Positions 1-6,588 of a stretch of 7,101 nt of DNA are shown in pieces (the first letter of the stretch is position 1; each line of letters begins with the position of its first letter). Origin of the DNA: Nocardia sp. (lineage in GTDB: Bacteria; Actinomycetota; Actinomycetes; Mycobacteriales; Mycobacteriaceae); NCBI GenBank assembly GCA_017354515.1, contig JAFMQT010000239.1, positions 1 through 7,101 of the forward strand. Reading direction: 5' to 3'. The position numbers were made by a program, and so were the translations under genes. The notes beneath the pieces are model-generated. The model did no database searches. It was given only the letters and a program-made list of their open reading frames with translations, and had not been told where the DNA came from.

Positions 1-39
1 GACGCACGCCGAGTCGATCATGCGTCCAATTGCTTCCAT

Positions 40-68
40 TTGACAACAGTCTGCCGGCCGCCCAGGGT
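40..68 (+). promoter_or_regulatory. possible weak promoter upstream of the NRPS operon
   Basis: A perfect TTGACA hexamer lies at 40-45, about 155 bases upstream of the synthetase start. At a 17-base spacing the matching -10 position is CAGGGT (63-68), which keeps only the A and final T of TANNNT, so the pair is poor. Better AT content (GATGTA, 71-76) lies too far away. The rest of 1-198 shows no gene I can support. A TGA at 41-43 could end an upstream gene entering from the left, but only about 13 codons are visible. Confidence 0.2.
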
Positions 69-188
69 GTGATGTACCGAGGCTGCGGCAAACGCGCCGG
101 TCGCGACGGCCACACGTCCCTGCGAAAGGCGCACGCGAACGCAGACGCATGCCGTAGGTTTGCCGGAAACGTCCAGGATCCGGATATG

Positions 189-194
189 AGGAGG
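189..194 (+). promoter_or_regulatory. ribosome binding site of the NRPS gene
   Basis: AGGAGG is a full match to the anti-Shine-Dalgarno core. It ends four bases before the GTG at 199, slightly short of the usual 5-9 bases but convincing. It decides the start: the ATG at 186 overlaps this site and is in a different frame from the synthetase, so GTG 199 is the only start that fits both the site and the N-terminal C-domain motif that follows. Confidence 0.7.
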
Positions 195-198
195 GCGA

Positions 199-3100
199 GT
201 GAGGTCAGCCCGGGCCGACGCCGGCGAATTTCCGCTGTCGGCAGCCCAGCTGCCGTGGTGGGCGGCGCAGCAGTTGCGTCCGGAGGTACCCAATACCGTC
301 GCCATGTACCTCGATCTGTCCGGCCCGCTGGATATGGATCCGATGCGCGCGAGTATCGCCCGCGCCGCATGGGAACTGCAGTCCCCGCATGTGCGGTTCG
401 TCCGAGCCGGAGACGGCCCCCGGCAGATCCTGGATCCCGACGCGTTCGGGGACATCCCAATCCACGATCTCACCGCACACCCCGATCCGCTCGCCGCGGC
501 GCTGACCGCCATGGACGCCGACCACAGCCGCCCGGTCGACCTGCTGACCGGCCCGATCACCGTGGCGACCGTCTACCGGGTCGCGCCCGAGCGACATCTG
601 ATGTACCTGCGCAGCCACCATATGGTACTCGACGGTGTCGGGGCCGCGATCATCCTGCGCCGCGCCGGTCAGCTGTATACAGCCGCCACAGGCACTGCCC
701 CGCAGACGATTTCCGGTTCCGGGCCGCCCCCCTTACCCCTCACGGATCTACTGGCCGACGAACACACCTACCGGAATTCGCCACGCTACCGCGCCGATCG
801 GGAGTACTGGCTCGAGCAGCTGGCCGGATCCTGGCGTCCGTCCGGGCCGGCAGGGCGTGCTGCCGCCCCGGCACCGCAACCGCATCGCGTCGAGGCGATA
901 CTGCCGGCCGCGACCACGGATCATCTTGCCGCCCTGCGGAAGCGGACCGGTGCCGGTTTCCCCGAACTGATCGTCGCCGCCTTCGCCTGCTATGTGTCCG
1001 CCGCGCTCGGCACCGATGAGGTGATGCTGTCGCTGCCGGTCGCCGCCCGCACGACCGCGGTGCTGCGCCGGTCGGCGGGATCGGTCTCCAACGTAGTTCC
1101 GTTGCGACTCACCGCGATTGCGGACCGGACGGTTGGCGACCTGATCGGGCACGTGCGGACCCGGGTGGTGGGCGCGCTACGCCATCAGCGTTACCGCTAT
1201 GAGGACATACAGCGCGACCTCGGCGAATCACAGGTGGTGCGAGGAGCCTTCGGCCCCGTCCTCAATGTGATCGGCGCCGCGCAACCGATTCGCATGGGCG
1301 CCGTCACCGGTCAGGTGCGGCTGCTGTCCCTGGGCCCGGTTGAGGATCTGCTGGTCAACGGATATCAGCTCGGGCCCGGCGAACGCAGCACCACGATCGG
1401 CATCCACGCCAATCCCGCGCTGTATTCGGCCGCCACGCTGTCCTGGCATCATGGCCGGTTCCTCGACCACCTCGACCGGTTCCTGGCGGCCGGCCCAGAC
1501 AGTGCGGTGCGGACCCTGCAGCCGCCGCCACCGATTCCCGAGGTGCCGCCGGTCCGGTCCGATCGAATGCTGGCGGACCTGCTGCGATTCCGCGGGCGGC
1601 CCGATGAGGTCGCACTGCGGGCGGGCGAGCGCACCTGGACCGGTGGTGCATGGGAACGGCTGTGCACCCGATGGGCGCGAGAATTGATCGCCCACGGCGC
1701 CGGGCCGGCGGTTTTCGTACTCGTCGCGGTACCCCGGTCGATGGAGTCGGTGCTCGCGGTGTGCGCGCTGGCGCGGACCGGTGCCGCGTTCGTGACGATG
1801 GACCCGGCCGATCCGCCCCGGCGAATTTCCGCTATCGCTGCTGATTCCGGTGCGCGGCTTGGTATTACGGTGCAAGCGGGGCGCGAATACCTGCCCGCAG
1901 AGGTGGACTGGCTGGTTCTCGACGATCCCGCCACGCGGGATCAAGCCCAACGCCGCGACGATATTCCCGTGTCCAACGCCGACCGACTACGGCGCTCGGA
2001 TTCGCGCCACCCCGCCTATCTGATCTACACCTCGGGCACGAGCGGAACACCGAAGGGAGTAGTCGTCAGCCACGGCGGATTGGGTTCGCTGACCGACCAC
2101 CTCGTCGAACACTATGGGGTGGACGGCAATTCGCGAGTTCTGCACGCCCATGCCCCTTCCTTCGATGCCCACCTGCTGGAGCTGCTGGCCGCATTCGCCT
2201 CCGGAGCACAGCTGGTTGTCCAGCCCGGAGCGGTTGTCGCCGGACGCGAACTCGCCGACCTTCTCAACCGTGAGCGGATCACCCACTTCCTCACCACGCC
2301 GGCGGTCTTGGCCACGCTGGAACCCGATCAGGTTCCGGACCTGGAGGTCGCGGTGGTGGGCGGTGAGTCCTGCCCGGCCGAACTCGTGCGCCGCTGGGCA
2401 CCCGCGCTGCGGCTGCACAACGGATACGGGCCGACCGAAACCACCATCATGGCAACCCAATCGGACCCGCTGCGCGCCGGTGAGCCGGCTGCGATCGGGA
2501 AGGCGCTACCCGGCGTGCGGGCGCTGGTGCTCGATCCCCGGTTGCGGCCGGTGCCGCCGGGAACCCGCGGTGAGCTGTATCTCGGCGGTCCGGGCCTGGC
2601 CCGAGGGTATCTGGGCAGACCGTCGGGCACCGCGGAACGGTTCGTCGCCGATCCGTTCGGTACCGGAGATCGCCTGTACCGCACCGGTGATCTGGTGCGC
2701 GCCGAGGTGGATCACACGCTGGAATTCATCGGCCGCGCGGATGAACAGCTCAGTGTGCGCGGCCGGCGGATCGAACCGGCCGAGGTGGAGGCCGCGCTCA
2801 CCACCGCGCCGCAGGTCGCCCAGGCCGCGGTGACCGTCGTCGACGGTTCCCGGCTGGTCGGCTATATCGTCGCCGCACCGGGTATAGAACCCGACGCCGC
2901 GAGAATCATCGCCGGATTGCGCGAAATCCTGCCTCCCGCCATGGTTCCGGCACAACTGGTGACGCTCGGCCGGCTGCCGGTGACCGCGCACGGCAAGGTC
3001 GACCGCTCGGCCCTGCCGCCCCCTCCGCCGGCATCCCGCCCGTACCGCGTCCCGGAAACAGCTCTGCAGCAACGGATCGCCGACCATTTCGCCACCACAA

Positions 3101-4080
3101 CGGGCGCCTCCCGCGTCGGAATCGACGACGACTTCTTCGAACTGGGCGGCAATTCCCTGCTCGGCGTACGGCTTTCGGCGGATCTGGCCGCCGTCACCGG
3201 CGCCCCGGTGACGGTGCGCTGGCTGTACACCAATCCGACGGTAGGTGAGCTGGCCGACCGTATCGCCGGCCACGACGGCGAATCCGAGACCGAGGACGGA
3301 CTGGGCGCCGTACTGACCCTTCGCCGGGGCGGCGGGGCGCCGCCACTGTTCTGCGTCCACTCCGCGGTACCGCTGGCGTGGTGTTACGCCGGTCTGGCCC
3401 GGTACATCGCCGACCGCCCGGTGCTCGGACTGCAGGGCCTCCCGCCGGACGGCGCGCCGGTCGCGGCAACCGTCGATGATCTGGCCGAAAGCTATGTGGC
3501 ACATATCCTCAGCATTCAACCGGAGGGGCCCTATCATCTGCTGGGCTGGTCGCTGGGCGGGCAGATCGCGCACGCCATCGCCGTGCGGCTGCGTGAACGC
3601 GGTTGTGCCGTAGCGGTTCTGGTCATGCTGGACAGTGTGGTGTTCCCCGAAGGGATGCCGCCGCCACCGGTCCCGCGCATGCGAGATCTGCTCACCCATC
3701 TGCTCGGCGACGAGCCCGAAGACGGCGACGCGCTCGCGGACATCACCGCCGAGACCGCCGCCGCCGAATTGGCGGCTGCCGGAGCCAGTTTCGGTTCCGG
3801 TCTGACGGCGGGGCACTTGACCCGCCTGCATCGCGGCTATGCCGACTGCGTGCGCCTGTCCCACGATTACCGTCCCGATGTCTATGACGGTGATCTGCTG
3901 TACTTCTCGGCCACCCGGGGTGTGACCGAATCCGTCGGCGCGGACCTGTGGCGGCCCTATGTGACAGGTGACCTGATCGAAGTTCCCGTCGAGACCACCC
4001 ATGCCCAGCTCACCAACTCCGACGTCGTCGCGGTGATCGGTCCGCTGCTGGCCGACCACCTGGCCGGAGCCGCCCGATGA
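199..4080 (+). CDS. single-module NRPS, C-A-PCP-TE (EntF-like architecture)
   Basis: This 1293-aa cytoplasmic synthetase activates one amino acid, condenses it with an upstream acyl donor and releases the product. Condensation domain, about 10-430: FPLSAAQ at 11-17, the active-site HHMVLDG at 140-146, SNVVPLR at 297-303, HQRYRYE at 329-335 and FGPVLN at 351-356. Adenylation domain, about 453-940: YTSGTSGTPKG at 610-620, GYGPTE at 742-747 and catalytic Lys933. Carrier domain, about 950-1025: LGGNS with the phosphopantetheine serine at 986. Thioesterase, about 1039-1290: GWSLGG with Ser1118, and a likely triad with Asp1145 and His1268. E. coli EntF has the same domain order and about the same length, and shares the FGPVLN and HQRY stretches. 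Reading GrsA pocket positions by eye gives D-A-L-L-V-G-G-I-M-K, not the EntF serine code, so the substrate is probably hydrophobic (inference). No MbtH-like gene is visible. A rare TTA codon lies at 733-735. Confidence 0.95.
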   Translation: MRSARADAGEFPLSAAQLPWWAAQQLRPEVPNTVAMYLDLSGPLDMDPMRASIARAAWELQSPHVRFVRAGDGPRQILDPDAFGDIPIHDLTAHPDPLAAALTAMDADHSRPVDLLTGPITVATVYRVAPERHLMYLRSHHMVLDGVGAAIILRRAGQLYTAATGTAPQTISGSGPPPLPLTDLLADEHTYRNSPRYRADREYWLEQLAGSWRPSGPAGRAAAPAPQPHRVEAILPAATTDHLAALRKRTGAGFPELIVAAFACYVSAALGTDEVMLSLPVAARTTAVLRRSAGSVSNVVPLRLTAIADRTVGDLIGHVRTRVVGALRHQRYRYEDIQRDLGESQVVRGAFGPVLNVIGAAQPIRMGAVTGQVRLLSLGPVEDLLVNGYQLGPGERSTTIGIHANPALYSAATLSWHHGRFLDHLDRFLAAGPDSAVRTLQPPPPIPEVPPVRSDRMLADLLRFRGRPDEVALRAGERTWTGGAWERLCTRWARELIAHGAGPAVFVLVAVPRSMESVLAVCALARTGAAFVTMDPADPPRRISAIAADSGARLGITVQAGREYLPAEVDWLVLDDPATRDQAQRRDDIPVSNADRLRRSDSRHPAYLIYTSGTSGTPKGVVVSHGGLGSLTDHLVEHYGVDGNSRVLHAHAPSFDAHLLELLAAFASGAQLVVQPGAVVAGRELADLLNRERITHFLTTPAVLATLEPDQVPDLEVAVVGGESCPAELVRRWAPALRLHNGYGPTETTIMATQSDPLRAGEPAAIGKALPGVRALVLDPRLRPVPPGTRGELYLGGPGLARGYLGRPSGTAERFVADPFGTGDRLYRTGDLVRAEVDHTLEFIGRADEQLSVRGRRIEPAEVEAALTTAPQVAQAAVTVVDGSRLVGYIVAAPGIEPDAARIIAGLREILPPAMVPAQLVTLGRLPVTAHGKVDRSALPPPPPASRPYRVPETALQQRIADHFATTTGASRVGIDDDFFELGGNSLLGVRLSADLAAVTGAPVTVRWLYTNPTVGELADRIAGHDGESETEDGLGAVLTLRRGGGAPPLFCVHSAVPLAWCYAGLARYIADRPVLGLQGLPPDGAPVAATVDDLAESYVAHILSIQPEGPYHLLGWSLGGQIAHAIAVRLRERGCAVAVLVMLDSVVFPEGMPPPPVPRMRDLLTHLLGDEPEDGDALADITAETAAAELAAAGASFGSGLTAGHLTRLHRGYADCVRLSHDYRPDVYDGDLLYFSATRGVTESVGADLWRPYVTGDLIEVPVETTHAQLTNSDVVAVIGPLLADHLAGAAR
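4066..4069 (+). promoter_or_regulatory. ribosome binding site inside the NRPS 3' end
   Basis: GGAG lies seven bases before the ATG at 4077 and within the last codons of the synthetase. Together with the ATGA stop/start overlap it supports translation of the second gene coupled to the first. Confidence 0.5.
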
Positions 4081-4853
4081 CGCCCCCCGAACCGGTGCCG
4101 ACCTCGCACAACCATTCCGACCCGGCCCCGCTCTCGCGGGCCCGGCGCGGTCGCCGGTCCGGTGTGTGGTGGTCCGGTATCTACCGGGACCGGTCGTGCT
4201 GGGATCGGCTGGATCCGGCCGCGGCCACCTTCACCCGGTGGGTGGATGAGCATCTGCTGCACCCGCATCCCGATCTCGGCCGCGACGGGCCGGTCTGCCC
4301 GTTCGTGCGCGCCGGCATCACGCACGATCTGCTGTGGGGCGCGGTGGTCGAGTGCGCGGACCTCGAGGGCACCGACGCATTCGTGACGCAGCAACTGCAT
4401 CGGATCACCGAGGACGCGCTGGAGATCTACCGCGAGGTGCGTTCCGAATATCCGGACCGGGCCCGCCGATCCGCGCTGATCACCCTGCTGCCGGACCTGA
4501 CCGATTACCAGCGCATCGACGCGGCCCACCGGGCCTACAAGTCCGAGGCCGTCCGCGAGGGACTGATGCTCGGCCAGTTCTATCCCGGATGCCGGGTCCC
4601 GGGTCTGTGGAACCGCGATTTCCGTCCGCTGGATTCCCCCGTGCCGATGCTGGTGCTGCGCCCGATGATGAGCACCGATTACCCGTTCCTCGCCGGTCGC
4701 GCGGACTGGCTGTACGCCTACTTCACCCACGTCGCGCCGGACATTCCGCGCCGGTTGCGCTGGGCGATAGCCGAAAGGATGGTCGTCGAAGGTGCCTCGG
4801 TCGCCGATATCACCGCATTGCGGGCGCACTCCCCGGACGAACACGCCCGCTGA
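4077..4853 (+). CDS. uncharacterised protein, tentatively DUF6875-like, coupled to the NRPS
   Basis: A 258-aa protein of unknown function. It has no signal peptide or membrane segment, so it is probably cytoplasmic. The N-terminal 30 residues or so are Pro/Arg-rich and look disordered. The conserved-looking core starts with HPHPDLGRDGPVCPFV (Cys74 in CPFV) and ends with a block from MLGQFYPGC (164-172) through LDSPVPMLVLR to PFL. The GPVCPFV, G-M-x-G-x-F and SPVPML pattern is what I recall of DUF6875, a family of actinobacterial proteins. That name is from memory, not a search. The start overlaps the synthetase stop as ATGA with GGAG seven bases upstream, so the two are almost certainly co-translated. 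The coupling suggests a role in making or handling the peptide. I see no motif for a cofactor, SAM, nucleotide or metal site; Cys74 and Cys172 are the obvious polar candidates. Confidence 0.85.
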   Translation: MTPPEPVPTSHNHSDPAPLSRARRGRRSGVWWSGIYRDRSCWDRLDPAAATFTRWVDEHLLHPHPDLGRDGPVCPFVRAGITHDLLWGAVVECADLEGTDAFVTQQLHRITEDALEIYREVRSEYPDRARRSALITLLPDLTDYQRIDAAHRAYKSEAVREGLMLGQFYPGCRVPGLWNRDFRPLDSPVPMLVLRPMMSTDYPFLAGRADWLYAYFTHVAPDIPRRLRWAIAERMVVEGASVADITALRAHSPDEHAR

Positions 4854-4854
4854 T

Positions 4855-5871
4855 ATGAGCACGTCGCAGGCCTCCAGGGGGCATACTCCACGGATGCGCC
4901 GGCTTCTGCGTTGCCTTGTCGCCCTGTTGGCCGTGACCGCCGCCGCGGTCCCGGTGGTTTCGGCGGCCGATCCCGCTCGCGGTTCCGCCATTCTGGATGT
5001 GCGGCCGCTGGGCGGGCATCAGTATCAGGTCACCGTGTATTCGGCGGCGATGAACCGTCCGATCACACTGTGGATGTCGCATCCGGACCGGCCCGCTCCC
5101 CTGCTGTACCTGCTCAACGCCGTCGACGGCGGCGAGGACGGCGGGCCGTGGAATGTGCGCACCGACGCCGCGCGGTTCTTCGCCGACAAGCCGGTCAATG
5201 TCGTCGTTCCGATCGGCGGGCGGGCCAGCTATTACACCGACTGGGCCTCCGCCGATCCGGTGCTGGGGCGCAACGAATGGTCCACCTTCCTCAACCGCGA
5301 ACTGCCACCGCTGCTGGCCGGCCGCTTCCGGACCACCGGCCGCAACGCGGTCGCGGGTGTGTCGATGTCCGGTGCCTCGGCGCTGGATCTGGCGATCGAC
5401 GCGCCCGGGATGTATCAGGCCGTCGGCGCTTACAGCCCGTCCCCGAACGTCAGCGATCCGGCCATGACGTCGCTGGTGTATTCGCAGCTGGCGACGTTCG
5501 GCGCGAACGCGACCAATATGTGGGGTCCGCCCGGAAGCCCCGGATGGGCCGCGCACGATCCGGTCGTCAACGCCGCGCGGTTGCGCGGGACCGCCCTGTT
5601 CATCTCGGCCGGCACCGGCGGCTCGGGACCGCACGAAAACATCACCGACGCGTCGATCGCCGGTAATCCGCTCACCCTGGCCGACCGTGCGGGGGTCGGC
5701 GGCGCCATGGAGGGCATGGTGAACGGCTCCACCCATACGCTCACCGATCGCCTTGCGGCACTGGGCATTCCGGCTACCGTGGACTACCGGCCCGGCACCC
5801 ACTCCTGGCCCTACTGGCAGGACGCGCTGCACAACTCCTGGCCGGTCTTCGCCCGCGCGCTCGGCGTGTGA
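4855..5871 (+). CDS. secreted antigen 85-type mycolyltransferase / esterase-fold protein
   Basis: An alpha/beta-hydrolase of the Ag85 (FbpA/B/C) and esterase D superfamily. Ag85 enzymes move mycolic acids onto trehalose or arabinogalactan outside the membrane. From ATG 4855 it is 338 aa: a basic and hydrophobic signal peptide (RRLLRCLVALLAV, cleavage likely after VSA), then PIGGRASYYTDW, the nucleophile motif GVSMSG (Ser170), NMWGPP, MEG (Glu286) and GTHSWPYW (His316). Ser-Glu-His order and spacing match Ag85C Ser124, Glu228 and His260. The Ag85C Cys209 position is Ala252 here, and the Ag85 LLDGLR loop reads LLNAVD. ATG 4855 follows the previous stop by one base (TGATATG), which favours reinitiation. 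ATG 4894 is also possible: it gives a more typical signal peptide (325 aa) and has AGGGGG at 4876-4881, though 12 bases away. Fes/IroE-type siderophore esterases share the fold, but local motifs are closer to Ag85. Confidence 0.9.
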   Translation: MSTSQASRGHTPRMRRLLRCLVALLAVTAAAVPVVSAADPARGSAILDVRPLGGHQYQVTVYSAAMNRPITLWMSHPDRPAPLLYLLNAVDGGEDGGPWNVRTDAARFFADKPVNVVVPIGGRASYYTDWASADPVLGRNEWSTFLNRELPPLLAGRFRTTGRNAVAGVSMSGASALDLAIDAPGMYQAVGAYSPSPNVSDPAMTSLVYSQLATFGANATNMWGPPGSPGWAAHDPVVNAARLRGTALFISAGTGGSGPHENITDASIAGNPLTLADRAGVGGAMEGMVNGSTHTLTDRLAALGIPATVDYRPGTHSWPYWQDALHNSWPVFARALGV

Positions 5872-5878
5872 AGCCCGA

Positions 5879-6490
5879 TCAGGCGCGGGAGAACACCGCC
5901 ACCAGGAAATCGGAGGCGTCGGCGAACGGACGCAGATCCCAGGTCGATAGCAGCACATCGGTCCGCAGACCCGATATTTCGGCGTCGGCGAGGAAGTCCG
6001 CGAATCCGTAGCCGCGACCGCTGCCGAACCCCACGACCACCCGCCCGTCGGGCGCGGTGTGCCGGGCGAATCCGGCGAGCACATCGCGCCGCGTGGACTC
6101 GGCCACGAAGGTCATCACGTTTCCCGCGCACAGCACCACATCGAACGGCGCGGTGATCCCCCGCGCGGGCAGATCCAGCCGCGCCAGATCGTCGACCAGC
6201 CAGCGCGGGCCCGGATGGTCCAGTTCGGCGGCCTCGATCAGCACCGGATCGACATCCACTCCGACGACCTCGTGCCCGGCCCGATGCAGATATCCACCGT
6301 GCCGCCCCGGCCCGCACCCGGCATCGAGCACCCGCGAACCACGTGCCAGCATGGCGTCGATCATTCGCGCCTCACCGACGATGTCCTGGCCTTCGGCCAC
6401 CATGTTCCGGAACCGCTGCACATACCGCGTCGAATGCGCCGGATCGGCGGCGGTGATTTCTTCCCACTGACTCAGTACGCGCGTTCCCAT
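5879..6490 (-). CDS. class I SAM-dependent methyltransferase
   Basis: A 203-aa cytoplasmic protein with a complete Rossmann-type SAM-binding domain. The glycine-rich motif I VLDAGCGPG is at 54-62. The acidic residue after strand 2, which binds the ribose hydroxyls, is Asp79 in VVGVDVDP. The motif IV region FDVVLCAGNVMTFV is at 116-129, and APDGRVVVGFGSGRG follows near 146-160. The size fits a small-molecule methyltransferase with no added substrate domain, and the substrate cannot be read from sequence. The start has GGGAGA at 6501-6496, four to five bases upstream. The gene converges on the mycolyltransferase-like gene with seven bases between their stops. It lies 97 bp downstream of a TetR-type gene on the same strand and could be read with it or from its own promoter. 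Whether it modifies the NRPS product is open, since it is on the opposite strand. Confidence 0.88.
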   Translation of the reverse strand: MGTRVLSQWEEITAADPAHSTRYVQRFRNMVAEGQDIVGEARMIDAMLARGSRVLDAGCGPGRHGGYLHRAGHEVVGVDVDPVLIEAAELDHPGPRWLVDDLARLDLPARGITAPFDVVLCAGNVMTFVAESTRRDVLAGFARHTAPDGRVVVGFGSGRGYGFADFLADAEISGLRTDVLLSTWDLRPFADASDFLVAVFSRA

Positions 6491-6516
6491 CGGCCTCTCC
6501 CGGATGTGTGAGTGAG

Positions 6517-6536
6517 TTGTACTGTGCCGCAGTCAA
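6517..6536. promoter_or_regulatory. imperfect inverted repeat, possible regulator operator
   Basis: TTGTACT (6517-6523) and AGTCAA (6531-6536) form an inverted repeat with one extra base in the left arm and a seven-base centre. It lies just upstream of the methyltransferase ribosome binding site. A minus-strand TACAAC (6521-6516) inside it could serve as a -10 element, giving a leader of about 20 bases; no properly spaced -35 is visible. The neighbouring TetR-family protein is a natural candidate to bind here, but that is inference. Confidence 0.25.
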
Positions 6537-6551
6537 TTCCGATCGAGCTGT

Positions 6552-6569
6552 CCGGCCGTCACAGGCCGG
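6552..6569 (-). terminator. GC-rich hairpin after the TetR gene
   Basis: CCGGCC (6552-6557) and GGCCGG (6564-6569) are perfect arms around a six-base loop, 19 bases past the TetR stop on the minus strand. There is no T tract, so this is not a classic intrinsic terminator. Actinobacteria often have such tail-less hairpins between genes. If it works, the methyltransferase needs its own promoter. Confidence 0.35.
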
Positions 6570-6588
6570 CGGTAACTTTCTGCTCCGC

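Noticed and set aside
1..26. GACGCA (1-6) and TGCGTC (21-26) as an inverted repeat
   Set aside because: Six-base GC-rich arms 14 bases apart at the cut edge are expected by chance; no AT-rich or operator-like context.
1..43. Possible tail of an upstream plus-strand gene ending at TGA 41-43
   Set aside because: Only about 13 codons are visible and no motif can be judged; chance open reading is likely.
30..1019. 329-codon plus-strand frame overlapping the NRPS start
   Set aside because: Arg/Pro-rich translation without domains. The C-domain motifs are in the other frame, which also has the AGGAGG/GTG start.
3013..3040. Proline-rich run between A and PCP domains as a repeat
   Set aside because: It is a short flexible interdomain linker, normal for NRPS proteins, and not a DNA repeat array.
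2506..4059. 517-codon open frame on the minus strand opposite the NRPS A, PCP and TE domains
   Set aside because: The plus strand there codes for domains with intact motifs, and the minus translation shows no recognisable domain. Long antisense frames are expected in GC-rich DNA.
3957..4991. 344-codon minus-strand frame opposite the uncharacterised protein
   Set aside because: The plus-strand gene has coupled start signals and a patterned core. The antisense product is low-complexity and continues across two gene junctions.
4810..6084. 424-codon minus-strand frame opposite the mycolyltransferase-like gene
   Set aside because: The plus strand has a full catalytic triad and signal peptide. 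The minus translation is Arg/Gly-rich with no family motifs.
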